Source of the DNA: Avibacterium volantium
GTDB taxonomy: Bacteria; Pseudomonadota; Gammaproteobacteria; Enterobacterales; Pasteurellaceae
DNA: 64,000 bases
Assembly: GCF_900635775.1 (NCBI RefSeq)
Contig: NZ_LR134167.1
Span: 1,397,001 to 1,461,000 of the forward strand
Direction of reading: 5' to 3'
Below the pieces are notes generated by a model. It was given only the letters and a program-made list of their open reading frames with translations, ran no database searches and was not told the DNA's origin. Below, piece after piece: positions 8,319 to 20,787 of this stretch (position 1 is the first letter of the stretch; each line of letters begins with the position of its first letter). A program made the translations under genes and the position numbers.

Positions 8319-11219
8319 ATGATTAAACGAATTACAGCAAAACTAACACCAAAACAATATATGGCGGAATTGTGTTTAGGCACAATTTCCCTGTTTGGTT
8401 TGTATTTGATTATTGCTTGGTCAAGTTACAGCCCTTTTGATAACACTTGGGCAGTTTCGTCCTCGCAGCCTGAAACCATCAATAAAGCGGGAGCGTTGGG
8501 CGCTTGGCTTATAGGCTTATTTTTTACTTTCTTTGGACATATCGGCAATTTAATTCCTTTTATTTTATGTTTTGTGCCGATTTATTTATTCAAAACCAAA
8601 AAATTCACCCAGATCACTTGGATTAAAGCGGCTATTCGCACGCTAGGGGGGATCTTATTATTTAGCGGTTTAACCGCATTAGCTACTTTATTGCTTTCTA
8701 ATACCAGCTCTTATCTTGCTGGTGGGGTGTTAGGTGGAAGCTTAGTGGTTTCCCTTTATCCTGTTTTAGGCAAAGCAGGAGTGATTTTGTGCGCATTATT
8801 GTCAGCCATTGCAGGCTTTATTTTGTGTTCAGGTAAGGCACTAGTGCAGCTTTTTGTGAGATTTTATTACTGGCTCACAATGAATGAAGACAAAACTCCA
8901 GCAATGGCAATGCCTGCCGAGCCACGAGCAGACAGCGAGCCTGAGCCTTTAGAGGAAATTATTATCCAAAAGCCTGCGCCAATTTCGTCATTACAAAATG
9001 AAAATGCAGCGCAAAACGAAGCAAGCGAAGAGCAAAATAAAGATAACCAAACCTTTATTCAAATTAGTGGCTTACAAGAATTTGTTCAGCCAGAAGCACC
9101 ACTTGCACATAATGAAAGCCAAGCCGTTTCCAATAGCCAAGATCTTTTTGATCCACGCCAAATGGAATCCCTTTCCAATTATGGTGTAGGGCAAGAAGAA
9201 CCATTGCCGAATGTGCGTATTCCTCAAACCAGCACGGTAACGAGCTCAGCCACGCAAATTGGCGTAACTACGGAACAGACAATGGTTAAGCCTGTTCAAG
9301 CCGTTGTTGAACAGAAGGATTTAACGGCACAGGCAGATTTACCTAATGGGGCAGATTTACCAAGTGCGGTGGATTTTTCTACAGAATTTTCTGCAATGGA
9401 ACAAGCGCCGGAATTAAAGGTATTCATTCCTGATTATTCGTTAGAAAATCATTCTGAAACAGAAAATTTGCCAGAGCAAGATAATGAAATGGACGAATTG
9501 GCTCGTCAGTTCGCAGCGCAAGAAGCACAGCGCTTGGCTGAAATGCAGCAACGCGCAAAAGAAATCAATGCGGAAGATGCCTTAGTGGATATTTTGGCTG
9601 AACAAGCTCCAACGCAATCAACGGTAAATCAGCCAACTGAACCTCAGCCTGCGGTAAGCCAGCCAACTTACAAGCCTTATGGCGATTCCTTAATTCACCC
9701 AGCCTTACAAAAGCAGGTGAAAAAAGCGGAAAAACCTACCACGCCGTTGCCAAGTTTAGATTTATTGGATAAACGTGAAGTGGAAGAACAAAATATCACG
9801 CGCGAAGAAATCTTAGAAACCTCGCAACGCATTGAACAACAATTACGTAATTTCAATGTAAAAGCGAGCGTAAAAGATGTGTTGGTAGGGCCTGTGGTAA
9901 CGCGTTATGAATTGGAATTGCAACCGGGCGTGAAAGCGTCCAAAGTTACCAATATTGATACGGATTTGGCGCGTGCCTTGATGTTCCGCTCCATTCGTGT
10001 GGCAGAAGTGATCCCCGGCAAGCCTTACATTGGCATCGAAACGCCAAATTTACAGCGCCAAATGGTGCCGCTGCGTGATGTGTTAGACAGCCGAGAATTT
10101 CGTGAGTCAAAATCCTTGCTTTCAATGGCGTTAGGAAAAGACATTAGCGGCAACCCTGTGATTGTAGATCTCGCCAAAATGCCTCATTTGTTGGTGGCAG
10201 GTTCAACAGGTTCGGGGAAATCCGTTGGGGTGAATACGATGATTTTAAGTTTACTTTTCAGAGTAAAACCTGAAGAAGTGAAATTTATTATGATCGACCC
10301 GAAAGTGGTGGAGCTTTCCATTTATAATGACATTCCGCATTTGCTCACCAAAGTGGTAACCGATATGAAAAAAGCCGCCAATGCACTGCGTTGGTGCGTG
10401 GACGAAATGGAGCGCCGCTACCAATTATTATCCGCTTTACGTGTGCGTAATATTGAAGGCTATAACGAAAAAATTGATGAATATAACGCAATGGGAATGC
10501 CAATTCCAAACCCAATTTGGCGACCGGGCGACACAATGGACGCAATGCCACCTGCGCTGGAAAAACTCAGCTATATTGTGGTGATCGTTGATGAGTTTGC
10601 CGATTTGATGATGGTAGCAGGCAAGCAAATTGAAGAACTCATTGCGCGCCTTGCACAAAAAGCCCGTGCCATCGGCATTCACTTGATTTTGGCCACCCAA
10701 CGCCCTTCTGTGGACGTGATTACTGGCTTGATTAAAGCCAATATTCCAAGCCGTATCGCCTTTACCGTGGCGAGTAAAATTGACTCGCGCACCATTCTTG
10801 ATCAAGGCGGTGCAGAAACCTTGTTAGGCCGTGGGGATATGCTTTATTCAGGGCAAGGCTCTTCCGATTTAATCCGTGTTCACGGTGCATTTATGAGCGA
10901 TGACGAAGTGGCTCGTGTGGCTGATGACTGGCGTGCAAGAGGCAAACCAGATTATATTGATGGCATTTTAGACAGTGCCGATGATGAAGAGGGTGAAGTA
11001 GCACGAAGTGGTGATGACGGCGATCTTGATGATCTTTTTGATGAAGTGATGAATTTCGTGATCGAAACAGGCACAACGTCAGCATCGTCAATTCAGCGCC
11101 GTTTCCGTGTCGGCTTTAACCGTGCCGCACGCATTATGGATCAGCTGGAAGAACAAGGCATTGTTTCACCGCTACAAAATGGTAAGCGTGAAATTTTAGC
11201 CCGCCGTTCGGATTATTAG
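8319..11219 (+). CDS. ftsK: DNA translocase FtsK
   Basis: A septum-located DNA pump that clears and aligns chromosome ends at division and activates XerCD. The first 190 residues hold about four membrane segments. Residues 190-460 are a Gln/Glu/Pro-rich linker, shorter than in E. coli, which makes the protein 966 rather than about 1330 residues long. The motor has Walker A GSTGSGKS at about 628-635 and Walker [10 protein letters not shown] near 755-763. The final 60 residues ([21 protein letters not shown]) are the winged-helix gamma domain that reads KOPS sites. It follows lrp by one base and precedes lolA, the standard order. Confidence 0.96.
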   Translation: MIKRITAKLTPKQYMAELCLGTISLFGLYLIIAWSSYSPFDNTWAVSSSQPETINKAGALGAWLIGLFFTFFGHIGNLIPFILCFVPIYLFKTKKFTQITWIKAAIRTLGGILLFSGLTALATLLLSNTSSYLAGGVLGGSLVVSLYPVLGKAGVILCALLSAIAGFILCSGKALVQLFVRFYYWLTMNEDKTPAMAMPAEPRADSEPEPLEEIIIQKPAPISSLQNENAAQNEASEEQNKDNQTFIQISGLQEFVQPEAPLAHNESQAVSNSQDLFDPRQMESLSNYGVGQEEPLPNVRIPQTSTVTSSATQIGVTTEQTMVKPVQAVVEQKDLTAQADLPNGADLPSAVDFSTEFSAMEQAPELKVFIPDYSLENHSETENLPEQDNEMDELARQFAAQEAQRLAEMQQRAKEINAEDALVDILAEQAPTQSTVNQPTEPQPAVSQPTYKPYGDSLIHPALQKQVKKAEKPTTPLPSLDLLDKREVEEQNITREEILETSQRIEQQLRNFNVKASVKDVLVGPVVTRYELELQPGVKASKVTNIDTDLARALMFRSIRVAEVIPGKPYIGIETPNLQRQMVPLRDVLDSREFRESKSLLSMALGKDISGNPVIVDLAKMPHLLVAGSTGSGKSVGVNTMILSLLFRVKPEEVKFIMIDPKVVELSIYNDIPHLLTKVVTDMKKAANALRWCVDEMERRYQLLSALRVRNIEGYNEKIDEYNAMGMPIPNPIWRPGDTMDAMPPALEKLSYIVVIVDEFADLMMVAGKQIEELIARLAQKARAIGIHLILATQRPSVDVITGLIKANIPSRIAFTVASKIDSRTILDQGGAETLLGRGDMLYSGQGSSDLIRVHGAFMSDDEVARVADDWRARGKPDYIDGILDSADDEEGEVARSGDDGDLDDLFDEVMNFVIETGTTSASSIQRRFRVGFNRAARIMDQLEEQGIVSPLQNGKREILARRSDY

Positions 11220-11333
11220 TTTAATCTTTCAGCGAATTACAAAGCTAAGCATAAAGAAAATGCAACAAATGGGAAATTTTATTGTCTGATTAACACAATG
11301 GTTTCCCATTATTTTAGGATTAAAGGAAGATTT

Positions 11334-11954
11334 ATGAAAAAAATGGCAGTAAAAATCACCGCACTTTTATGTTTAGGCTTAAGCCAAATGGCTTGGGCTG
11401 ATGCGGTGAGTGAATTACAAGCGCGCCTTAACAAAGTGGACGTGTTAAGCGCAGATTATGTGCAAAAAGTCAGTGATGCCAAAGGCAAAGAAATTCAACA
11501 AGGCAAAGGTAAACTTCGCATTAAACGCCCAAATTTATTCAGAATGGATAACCAATCTCCGCAAGAAAGTCAAATTGTGTCAGACGGCAAAACCCTGTGG
11601 TTTTACGATCCTTTCGTGCAACAGGTTACGGCAAATTGGGTGTCTGAAGCGGTGAATAATACGCCATTTGTGTTGCTTACCAGCAACGATCAAGCGCAAT
11701 GGAAAAAATATACCGTGGCACAATCAGCGGATACCTTTACGCTTAAACCAAAATCCGCGAAAAGCAATATTAAGCAGTTCAATATTCGCATTGATGCTGA
11801 TGGCGTGCTAAAAAACTTTAGCACCACAGAAAAAGACGGACAAACCAATTTATACTTATTGCGTAATATCACCAACCAACCGCTGGCAGATAATCTGTTT
11901 AAATTCAGCGTGCCGAAAGGTGCGGAGCTGGATGATCAGCGCAAGAAAAAGTAA
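11334..11954 (+). CDS. lolA: Periplasmic lipoprotein carrier LolA
   Basis: LolA carries outer-membrane lipoproteins across the periplasm from LolCDE to LolB. The ATG at 11334 follows AAGGAAGA and starts a signal peptide ([18 protein letters not shown], cleaved after WA). The frame is open 12 codons further upstream, but that start lacks a ribosome site. Mature features include the [11 protein letters not shown] strand and the conserved [15 protein letters not shown] segment. The 206-residue precursor is the normal size. It lies between ftsK and rarA, as in E. coli. Confidence 0.94.
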   Translation: MKKMAVKITALLCLGLSQMAWADAVSELQARLNKVDVLSADYVQKVSDAKGKEIQQGKGKLRIKRPNLFRMDNQSPQESQIVSDGKTLWFYDPFVQQVTANWVSEAVNNTPFVLLTSNDQAQWKKYTVAQSADTFTLKPKSAKSNIKQFNIRIDADGVLKNFSTTEKDGQTNLYLLRNITNQPLADNLFKFSVPKGAELDDQRKKK

Positions 11955-12079
11955 CAAAAAAATCACCGCACTTTTTCTGGGCGGTTGTGATAGCTCAAAT
12001 GTAAAATGAATTCTAAGGCTAAATGGTTTACAATTTAGCCTTATTTTTTCCTGAAATTATCCACTGACGAGAGAAAAAA

Positions 12080-13429
12080 ATGTCCAATCTTGCTTTTGAT
12101 TTTGCTGAAAATGATTTCCGCCCTTTAGCGGCGAGAATGCGCCCAACCCATTTAGATGAATATTACGGGCAGAGCCATTTAATTGGCGTGGGCAAACCAT
12201 TACGCAAAGCCATTGAAGCAGGGCATATTCACTCAATGATTTTGTGGGGGCCGCCCGGCACAGGCAAAACCACCTTGGCAGAAATTATTGCGCAACGCAT
12301 TAATGCAGAAGTGGAACGGATTTCTGCGGTAACAGGTGGGGTAAAGGAAATTCGAGAAGCCATTGAACGTGCCAAACAAAATCGGCTTGCGGGGCAGCGT
12401 ACCATTTTATTTGTGGACGAAGTCCATCGTTTCAACAAAAGCCAGCAAGATGCCTTTTTGCCTTATATTGAAGATGGCACGGTGATTTTTATTGGCGCAA
12501 CCACTGAAAATCCTTCTTTTGAACTGAATAACGCCTTGCTTTCGCGTGCGCGCGTGTATGTTCTGAAATCCTTAACCGCACAAGAAATCGAACAAGTATT
12601 ACAGCGCGCTATTAATGACAAAGAAAAAGGGCTAGGCAACCTTAATTTAACCTTAGAAGACAATTTGCTTGCAATGCTGGCGGAATATGTCAATGGCGAT
12701 GCACGCCTTGCATTAAATAGCCTTGAATTAATGGCAGATATGGCGGAAGAGGGCAAAAATGGCAAATTTTTGCACCGCACTTTATTAACGGAAGTGTTGG
12801 GTGAACGGCAAGCCCGTTTTGATAAACAAGGCGATCGCTTCTATGATCTCATCTCAGCCTTGCATAAATCCGTGCGTGGTTCAGCGCCTGATGCCGCTTT
12901 GTATTGGTATGCACGTATTTTAACCGCAGGCGGCGATCCCCTCTATGTGGCGCGCCGTTTATTGGCCATTGCCTCAGAAGATGTAGGCAATGCCGATCCG
13001 CGCGCAATGCAAGTGGCCATTGCCGCTTGGGATTGTTTCACACGCGTGGGCGCAGCAGAAGGGGAGCGTGCCATTGCGCAAGCCATTATTTACTTAGCCG
13101 TTGCGCCGAAAAGTAATGCGGTGTATCAAGCTTTCAAAGCCGCGAAAAAGCACGCCTTAGAAAGCCCTGATTATGATGTGCCAGAGCATTTACGCAACGC
13201 GCCAACTCATTTGATGAAAGAACTAGGTTTCGGCGCAGAATATCGTTATGCACATAATGAAGAAAATGCTTATGCTGCAGGGGAAAATTATTTCCCAGAA
13301 GCGCTGAAAGATCCCCAATATTATTTCCCTGTTGCTCGAGGAATGGAAATTCAAATTCGCGAAAAATTAGAAAAACTTCGCCAACTAGACGAGCAAAGCC
13401 CGACTATCCGTTATAAATCTGGTAAGTAG
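12080..13429 (+). CDS. rarA: Replication-associated recombination protein RarA (MgsA)
   Basis: A clamp-loader-like AAA+ ATPase that acts at stalled replication forks. Walker A is in [13 protein letters not shown], Walker B in [15 protein letters not shown], and sensor/arginine-finger regions follow ([19 protein letters not shown]). The C-terminal half ([28 protein letters not shown]) is the tetramerisation domain. Its 449 residues are usual for RarA. It lies between lolA and serS, which is the conserved order. Confidence 0.94.
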   Translation: MSNLAFDFAENDFRPLAARMRPTHLDEYYGQSHLIGVGKPLRKAIEAGHIHSMILWGPPGTGKTTLAEIIAQRINAEVERISAVTGGVKEIREAIERAKQNRLAGQRTILFVDEVHRFNKSQQDAFLPYIEDGTVIFIGATTENPSFELNNALLSRARVYVLKSLTAQEIEQVLQRAINDKEKGLGNLNLTLEDNLLAMLAEYVNGDARLALNSLELMADMAEEGKNGKFLHRTLLTEVLGERQARFDKQGDRFYDLISALHKSVRGSAPDAALYWYARILTAGGDPLYVARRLLAIASEDVGNADPRAMQVAIAAWDCFTRVGAAEGERAIAQAIIYLAVAPKSNAVYQAFKAAKKHALESPDYDVPEHLRNAPTHLMKELGFGAEYRYAHNEENAYAAGENYFPEALKDPQYYFPVARGMEIQIREKLEKLRQLDEQSPTIRYKSGK

Positions 13430-13489
13430 TCTAGTTTATTTTTTTTATCCGATATAGAATAAGCAAGTTTTTTATTGTATTTATTTTAA

Positions 13490-14794
<1,305 letters not shown>

Positions 14795-14819
14795 TCCCAC
14801 CCTAAAAGACGGTTTTACT

Positions 14820-14875
14820 AATCTGTACCTCAAACGCTGAGTTAAGCTCAAGAACTTGAGGTACAGATTTTTTTA
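14820..14875 (+). terminator. Long-stem terminator after serS
   Basis: Arms 14820-14833 and 14856-14869 pair perfectly over 14 bases (AATCTGTACCTCAA with its complement), with a small inner TGAG/CTCA stem in the loop, followed by TTTTTTT. It is one of the strongest terminator structures in the window. Confidence 0.9.
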
Positions 14876-15045
14876 TATTTAAACAAAGCCAACGCTTAAC
14901 TATTCAAATTATTAAGTGCGGTGCAAAATAAGCGAATTTTTCTTTACACATAAATACGCTGAACTTTGCTTACTGCTATAAATTTTTACCGAAATCGTGC
15001 TAGAATAAGCGCCGTTTTTTGTCAGTGGATTTTATAGGTCAACAA

Positions 15046-16128
15046 ATGAAACCCTCTATTATCAGTAAATTAGATAGTTTAGATGAACGCCACGAAGAGC
15101 TAGAAGCCTTGCTTGGCGATGCCTCAGTCATTAGCGATCAAGAAAAATTTCGTGCCTATTCAAAAGAATATGCTCAACTTGAAGACGTTGTGAAATGCTT
15201 TGCACGCTGGAAACAGTTAAATAGCAATATGGAAGAAGCCCAATTATTGCTTGATGATCCAAGTATGCGTGAAATGGCACAAGAAGAAATTGAAGAATGC
15301 AAAACCGAAATTGAGCAAGTAGAAGCGCAATTACAAATTTTATTACTGCCGAAAGATCCTAACGATGAATATAACTGCTATTTAGAAATCCGCGCAGGAA
15401 CGGGCGGTGATGAAGCAGGGATCTTTGCAGGCGATTTATTCCGTATGTACAGCCGCTATGCGGAAAGTAAGCGTTGGCGTGTAGAAATGCTCAGCGCCAA
15501 TGAAAGCGAGCAGGGCGGTTATAAAGAAGTGATCGTCAAAATCAGCGGCGAAAATGTATATGGTCAGTTAAAATTTGAATCGGGCGGACACCGAGTTCAA
15601 CGCGTGCCAAAAACGGAATCGCAAGGACGAATTCATACTTCCGCTTGTACTGTGGCGGTAATGCCAGAATTGCCAGAAAGCGAATTGCCAGAAATTAACC
15701 CAGCAGATTTGCGCATTGATACTTATCGTTCATCGGGCGCAGGCGGTCAGCACGTTAATACCACCGATTCAGCGGTACGAATCACCCATATTCCAACAGG
15801 CATTGTGGTGGAATGCCAAGAAGAGCGTTCACAACATAAAAACAAAGCCAAAGCAATGTCAGTGCTAGCTTCTCGCATTGTGCAAGCCGAACAAGAACGC
15901 CAAGCCGCGGAACAAGCAGACACACGCCGCAACTTGCTAGGCTCGGGCGATCGTTCGGATAAAATCCGTACCTATAACTACCCACAAGGCCGTGTTACCG
16001 ATCACCGCATCAACCTAACGATCTATCGCTTAGATGAAGTGATGAACGGCAAAATGGACGAACTAATCCAACCAATCATCACCGAATACCAAGCTGATCA
16101 GCTTGCGGCGTTGTCAGATCAAGGATAG
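15046..16128 (+). CDS. prfA: Peptide chain release factor 1 (RF1)
   Basis: RF1 reads UAA and UAG stop codons and triggers peptide release. The codon-recognition tripeptide PKT lies in [12 protein letters not shown], and the catalytic GGQ is at residues 233-235 ([15 protein letters not shown]). The frame opens earlier at a TTG (15019), but the ATG at 15046 gives the standard 360 residues and has AGGT seven bases before it. It is a single gene here. The usual partner prmC is not adjacent, and prmB lies convergent instead. Confidence 0.96.
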   Translation: MKPSIISKLDSLDERHEELEALLGDASVISDQEKFRAYSKEYAQLEDVVKCFARWKQLNSNMEEAQLLLDDPSMREMAQEEIEECKTEIEQVEAQLQILLLPKDPNDEYNCYLEIRAGTGGDEAGIFAGDLFRMYSRYAESKRWRVEMLSANESEQGGYKEVIVKISGENVYGQLKFESGGHRVQRVPKTESQGRIHTSACTVAVMPELPESELPEINPADLRIDTYRSSGAGGQHVNTTDSAVRITHIPTGIVVECQEERSQHKNKAKAMSVLASRIVQAEQERQAAEQADTRRNLLGSGDRSDKIRTYNYPQGRVTDHRINLTIYRLDEVMNGKMDELIQPIITEYQADQLAALSDQG

Positions 16129-16144
16129 TTTTAATTCAAAGAAA

Positions 16145-16172
16145 CGGTGGAAAAATTTCTATTTTTCCACCG
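16145..16172. terminator. Hairpin between convergent prfA and prmB, containing an uptake signal
   Basis: CGGTGGAAAAAT and ATTTTTCCACCG pair over 12 bases with a four-base loop. The right side runs into ACCGCACTT, a perfect uptake signal at 16169-16177. It probably ends transcription from both genes, although the T-runs are short. Confidence 0.6.
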
Positions 16173-16190
16173 CACTTATTTTGGGAATAA

Positions 16191-17129
16191 TCAAGAACGA
16201 TTTAATTCAACCAGTTGTTTTTTGGTTAACGCAAAAACACCTAATCCCCCGTTTTTCAGTTCCAGCCACTGGAATGGGGTGTTAGGGAATTGTTCTATTA
16301 GGTGGATCATACTGTTCCCTACTTCGCAGACTAATACTCCGTCATCGGCTAAATAATCCGGTGCAGCTTTTAAGATTCGTTTGGTTATTTCTAGTCCATC
16401 AATGCCAGAGCCTAACGCCATTTCTGGCTCGTGATGGTATTCTTCTGGCATATCGTCAAGGTCTTCTTTGTCCACATAAGGAGGATTGGTCACGATAAGA
16501 TCGTATTTATCTTGGGGAAGATTGTTAAATAGATCCGATTGAATTGGGAATACACGATCACTTAGGTTGTGGTGCATAATATTGATTTCTGCCACATCTA
16601 AAGCATCAGTAGAGAGATCAATGGCATCAACCTCGGCATTTGGGAATTGAGTCGCACAGGCAATTGCAATACAGCCACTGCCTGTACACATATCTAAAAT
16701 TCGTTGTGGTGCTTTGGTAAGCAGTCCCGCAAAGCGGTCTTCAATTAAGGCACCAATGGGGGAGCGAGGCACGATCACTCGTTCATCGACATAAAACTCC
16801 AATCCGCAAAACCACGCACGATTGGTTAAATATGCCACAGGAATGCGTTGTTCAATGCGTGCCAAAATGAGTTCCAGTAAACTTGCTTTTTCGCTTTGTG
16901 TTAAACGACTATCATAAAGCTCAGTGGGTAAATCGGGGGGGAGTTGTAATGCGGTTAATACGAGTTGTTGCGTTTCGTCCCAAGCGTTGTCATAACCGTG
17001 TCCATAATATAAATCAGAGCGATTAAAAGTGCTGTATGTCCAACGCAAAAAATCTTTTAGGGTGTGAAGCGAATCTGGAACGTTGTCCGCGAGAATTTGT
17101 TGAATGAGTTCTTGGTTAAATGTGGTCAT
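16191..17129 (-). CDS. prmB: Ribosomal protein uL3 glutamine methyltransferase PrmB
   Basis: An S-adenosylmethionine-dependent N5-glutamine methyltransferase that modifies ribosomal protein L3. The SAM-binding motif is [16 protein letters not shown] and the catalytic NPPY is in [36 protein letters not shown] and [10 protein letters not shown] distinguish PrmB from the RF methylase PrmC. It has 312 residues, the normal size. A run of seven G (C on the coding strand) near 16936 lies inside the gene, but the frame is intact. It is tail to tail with prfA. Confidence 0.92.
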   Translation of the reverse strand: MTTFNQELIQQILADNVPDSLHTLKDFLRWTYSTFNRSDLYYGHGYDNAWDETQQLVLTALQLPPDLPTELYDSRLTQSEKASLLELILARIEQRIPVAYLTNRAWFCGLEFYVDERVIVPRSPIGALIEDRFAGLLTKAPQRILDMCTGSGCIAIACATQFPNAEVDAIDLSTDALDVAEINIMHHNLSDRVFPIQSDLFNNLPQDKYDLIVTNPPYVDKEDLDDMPEEYHHEPEMALGSGIDGLEITKRILKAAPDYLADDGVLVCEVGNSMIHLIEQFPNTPFQWLELKNGGLGVFALTKKQLVELNRS

Positions 17130-17245
17130 TAATTATTTCCCAATCAGAAAAGAGTAAATTGATGATTGCCAGATGATACATCAATCAGTTAGGTAAGTCA
17201 GCTGATAACGAAAGAACAAATAAAATAGACTGAATTGCAACAATA

Positions 17246-17302
17246 AAGTGCGGTGTAATTTTATTGATTTTTCAAAAAACTCATAAAATTTTGACCGCAC
17301 TT
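17246..17302. repeat. Inverted pair of DNA uptake signals downstream of purE
   Basis: AAGTGCGGT at 17246 and ACCGCACTT at 17294 are inverted copies separated by about 40 AT-rich bases, with additional pairing between TAATTTTATTGATTT and ATAAAATTTTGACC. They lie just beyond the purE stop and could act as its terminator as well as a DNA uptake site. Confidence 0.6.
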
Positions 17303-17311
17303 TGGCGCGTA

Positions 17312-17821
17312 TTAATCACGCGGATCAGGATTATCCAACACCATTTGAGTTTGATTTTGGCGGAATTGCTGTAAACGCTCAGCCAATTCAGGGTTAAAGC
17401 GAGCTAAAATTTGTGCGGCGAGTAATCCCGCATTAGCCGCACCTGCAGAACCAATGGCTAATGTTCCCACAGGAATACCTTTTGGCATTTGCACGATAGA
17501 ATAAAGACTATCCATACCATTTAACGTGGCACTTTTCACGGGTACACCCAACACAGGCACAAGGGTTTTTGCTGCGATCATTCCAGGTAAATGTGCTGCG
17601 CCACCTGCGCCTGCAATAATCACTTTATAGCCATTTTTTTCGGCATCTTCAGCAAATTGGAATAATTTATCTGGTGTGCGGTGAGCAGAAACAATCTCAA
17701 TATGATGGGGAACATTGAGATCCGTGAGAATTTGCGCAGCTTCCTGCATTGTCGTCCAATCACTTTTTGACCCCATTACAATGGCAATTTCAGCATTTTG
17801 GCTTGGTTTTTGGTCTGGCAT
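17312..17821 (-). CDS. purE: N5-carboxyaminoimidazole ribonucleotide mutase PurE
   Basis: PurE moves the carboxyl group of N5-CAIR to give CAIR in purine synthesis. The N-terminal GSKSDW motif and SAHRTP motif bind the substrate phosphate and carry the catalytic His. The [14 protein letters not shown] and [10 protein letters not shown] segments are typical class I PurE. It has 169 residues. AGGA precedes the ATG by seven bases. The partner gene purK, usually directly downstream, is absent here and must lie elsewhere. A PurR operator overlaps the likely -35 region upstream. Confidence 0.94.
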   Translation of the reverse strand: MPDQKPSQNAEIAIVMGSKSDWTTMQEAAQILTDLNVPHHIEIVSAHRTPDKLFQFAEDAEKNGYKVIIAGAGGAAHLPGMIAAKTLVPVLGVPVKSATLNGMDSLYSIVQMPKGIPVGTLAIGSAGAANAGLLAAQILARFNPELAERLQQFRQNQTQMVLDNPDPRD

Positions 17822-17890
17822 AGTTTTTCCTATTCACAACAAAAATTAACAAAAAACAACCGCACTAGGATAGCATATCTTAAGCCCTGT

Positions 17891-17906
17891 AAGCAAACGA
17901 TTGCCT
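17891..17906. promoter_or_regulatory. PurR operator (PUR box) before purE
   Basis: AAGCAAACGATTGCCT matches every conserved position of the PUR box pattern ANGCAANCGNTTNCNT. Read toward purE it overlaps a -35-like TTGCTT, with TATCCT 18 bases on. It sits about 70 bases before the purE start. Repression by PurR with hypoxanthine or guanine is the expected mode and is inferred from the match. Confidence 0.88.
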
Positions 17907-18096
17907 AGGATGCTTACAAGAGGACTGATCGGTGAAAAATGAGTGAGATAAGCGAATTAAGTAATCGCAGAACGGTTTGTTTTTCTTGCAACTTTGGGCT
18001 AAAAATCTTATCCTAACAACAATTTTTCTACCTTAATCTTAAAAGATTTCATATTGGATAACCTTCTTAAAACAACAAGCATACTAGGTGTCATAT

Positions 18097-20712
18097 ATGC
18101 AGACAAAAGCTAAATATAGAAAAGATTATCGCTCGCCAGATTTTACCGTAACGGATATTTTCTTGGATTTTCAATTAGATCCAGAAAAAACCGTGGTAAC
18201 CGCCAAAAGCCAGTATCAACGTTTAAACCCAGAAGCAACCAGTTTGCGTTTAGACGGTCATAGCTTTCAATTTGCGGCGATTCATTTAAATGGGGAAGAT
18301 TTCAAACATTATCAACAAGATAGCGAAAGTCTAACGTTAGATTTAAGTAGTTTGAAAGAAAGTGCGGCGCAATTTGAGTTAGAAATTGTAACCTATCTGA
18401 AACCTGCCGAAAACACCTCATTACAAGGCTTATATCAATCAGGTGATGCCCTTTGTACACAATGTGAAGCAGAAGGATTCCGTCAAATTACCTATATGCT
18501 TGATCGCCCCGATGTACTAGCTCGTTACACCACCAAAATCACCGCAGAAAAAGCTAAATATCCTTATTTATTATCTAACGGCAACCGCATTGCCAGTGGG
18601 GAATTAGACAATGGTTTTCACTGGGTGGAATGGCAAGATCCTTTCCCAAAACCGAGCTATTTGTTTGCCTTAGTGGCCGGGGATTTTGATGTTTTACAAG
18701 ACAGTTTTATCACCCAAAGTGGCCGTGAAGTGAAACTTGAGCTTTATGTGGATCGCGGCAATTTAGATCGTGCCGATTGGGCGATGCAAAGCCTGAAAAA
18801 ATCAATGAAGTGGGACGAAGAACGCTTCGGGCTAGAATATGATTTAGATATTTATATGATCGTTGCGGTAGATTTCTTCAATATGGGCGCAATGGAAAAT
18901 AAAGGCTTGAATATTTTCAACGATAAATTCGTGTTGGCCAACCCACAAACCGCCACAGATGAAGATTATTTAGCCATTGAAAGCGTGATCGCACACGAAT
19001 ACTTCCATAACTGGACAGGCAATCGTGTTACTTGTCGCGATTGGTTTCAGTTAAGTTTGAAAGAGGGTTTAACCGTGTTCCGAGATCAAGAATTTTCTTC
19101 TGATACGGGATCGCGTGCGGTAAATCGCATTAATAATGTGAAATTCTTGCGTACCGTGCAATTTGCGGAAGACGCTAGTCCAATGTCGCACCCAATTCGC
19201 CCTGAAAAAGTGATTGAAATGAATAATTTCTACACCGTAACCGTGTATGAAAAAGGGGCAGAAGTGATTCGTATGTTGCATACCTTGCTAGGTGAACAAG
19301 GTTTCCAAGCAGGTATGCGAGAGTATATTGCACAAAACGATGGTAAAGCCGCCACCTGTGAAGATTTTGTGCAAGCAATGGAAAAAGCCAATGACGTTGA
19401 TCTTAGCCAGTTCCGCCGTTGGTATAGCCAATCTGGCACGCCAGAACTCACCATTAATGATAGCTATGATGAGCGCTCTCATACTTATCGCCTGCAAGTT
19501 TCACAGCATACGCCAGCAACCGCTGATCAAATGGACAAGGTAAATTTACACATTCCATTAAAAATCGCCCTTTATGATGAGCAAGGCATTATGCAATCTT
19601 TGCAATATCATGGCGAATTAGTCAGTGATGTGCTAGATGTAACGGAACAAACGCAAACCTTTGAATTTCATAATATTTATTCACGTCCAGTGCCAGCCTT
19701 GTTGTGTGATTTTTCTGCGCCAGTGCGATTAGATTATGATTACAGCACCAAACAACTTATTACCTTACTGAAATTTGCGAAAAATGACTTCGTTCGTTGG
19801 GACGCAGTGCAAATGCTATTTAGCAATGAGTTACGTCGTAACTTATCGCAATATCAACAAGGACAACCTCTTGAATTTTCTCAAGAAATTTTGACCGCAC
19901 TTCATCAAGTGTTAGAAAATCATCAGAAAGATCCTGAATTAACTACCTTAATTCTGACCTTACCAAAAGAAACGGAATTTGCGGAATTATTCAAAACCAT
20001 TGATCCTGAAGGCATCGCAGTGGTGCGTGATTTTATGCTGCGTACATTAGCGGACTATTTGAAATCAGATTTATTCCGAATTTATCAGCAAATTCATTTG
20101 GAAGATTATCGTGTGGTGCAACAAGATATTGCCTTACGTGCCTTGCGTAATCTGTGCCTGAATTATTTGGCTTACACCCATTTAGGCAATAATTTAGTGT
20201 ATAAGCACTATGTGAACGCAAATAATATGACGGATTGTTTGGCGGCGTTATCGGTGGCGACCAAAGCCCAGTTGCCTTGCCGTGATGAATTATTGGCGGA
20301 TTTTGAACAAAAATGGCAGCACGATGGTTTGGTGATGGATAAATGGTTCACCTTGCAAGCCACGCGCCCTGATGCTGATGTACTACAAATTGTGGTGCAG
20401 TTGATGGATCACCCAAGCTTTAACTTTAACAATCCAAACCGTGTACGCGCCTTAGTGGGCAGTTTTGCCAGCCAAAACCCACGCGCATTCCACGCCGCAG
20501 ACGGCTCGGGCTACCGTTTCTTAACGGATATTTTAATTCGTTTAAACGAAACCAATCCGCAAGTGGCATCAAGATTAATTGAACCATTAATTCGCTTTAA
20601 ACGTTATGATGCACAGCGTCAAACCTTGATGAAACGTGCTTTAGAACGCTTGAGCGAAGTAGAAAACCTGTCTAAGGATTTATTCGAAAAAATCGAAAAA
20701 GCCTTACAATAA
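18097..20712 (+). CDS. pepN: Aminopeptidase N (M1 zinc metallopeptidase)
   Basis: A cytoplasmic zinc aminopeptidase that trims N-terminal residues from peptides. The exopeptidase motif GAMEN lies in NMGAMENKGLNIF. The zinc site is HEYFHNWTGN followed after 18 residues by the Glu in LKEGLTVFRDQEF. There is a long helical C-terminal domain, and the 871-residue length matches bacterial PepN. A GTG three codons upstream is in frame, but the ATG at 18097 is correctly spaced from AGGTG. It is divergent from purE. Confidence 0.96.
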   Translation: MQTKAKYRKDYRSPDFTVTDIFLDFQLDPEKTVVTAKSQYQRLNPEATSLRLDGHSFQFAAIHLNGEDFKHYQQDSESLTLDLSSLKESAAQFELEIVTYLKPAENTSLQGLYQSGDALCTQCEAEGFRQITYMLDRPDVLARYTTKITAEKAKYPYLLSNGNRIASGELDNGFHWVEWQDPFPKPSYLFALVAGDFDVLQDSFITQSGREVKLELYVDRGNLDRADWAMQSLKKSMKWDEERFGLEYDLDIYMIVAVDFFNMGAMENKGLNIFNDKFVLANPQTATDEDYLAIESVIAHEYFHNWTGNRVTCRDWFQLSLKEGLTVFRDQEFSSDTGSRAVNRINNVKFLRTVQFAEDASPMSHPIRPEKVIEMNNFYTVTVYEKGAEVIRMLHTLLGEQGFQAGMREYIAQNDGKAATCEDFVQAMEKANDVDLSQFRRWYSQSGTPELTINDSYDERSHTYRLQVSQHTPATADQMDKVNLHIPLKIALYDEQGIMQSLQYHGELVSDVLDVTEQTQTFEFHNIYSRPVPALLCDFSAPVRLDYDYSTKQLITLLKFAKNDFVRWDAVQMLFSNELRRNLSQYQQGQPLEFSQEILTALHQVLENHQKDPELTTLILTLPKETEFAELFKTIDPEGIAVVRDFMLRTLADYLKSDLFRIYQQIHLEDYRVVQQDIALRALRNLCLNYLAYTHLGNNLVYKHYVNANNMTDCLAALSVATKAQLPCRDELLADFEQKWQHDGLVMDKWFTLQATRPDADVLQIVVQLMDHPSFNFNNPNRVRALVGSFASQNPRAFHAADGSGYRFLTDILIRLNETNPQVASRLIEPLIRFKRYDAQRQTLMKRALERLSEVENLSKDLFEKIEKALQ

Positions 20713-20722
20713 TCCAACATAA

Positions 20723-20752
20723 AAGTGCGGTAAAAAATCACCGCACTTTTTT
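20723..20752 (+). terminator. Terminator made of two inverted uptake signals after pepN
   Basis: AAGTGCGGT (20723-20731) and ACCGCACTT (20740-20748) are eight bases apart and form a nine-base stem, followed by TTTTTT. This dual use of uptake signals as terminators is well known in Haemophilus relatives. Confidence 0.88.
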
Positions 20753-20787
20753 ACAGTTTAACTATCCAGTGAGATAAACGAGTGAAT

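Noticed and set aside
16930-16940. Seven-G run in prmB as a phase-variation tract
   Set aside because: The run is short, it encodes Pro-Pro in a conserved frame, and cytoplasmic PrmB is not a typical contingency gene.
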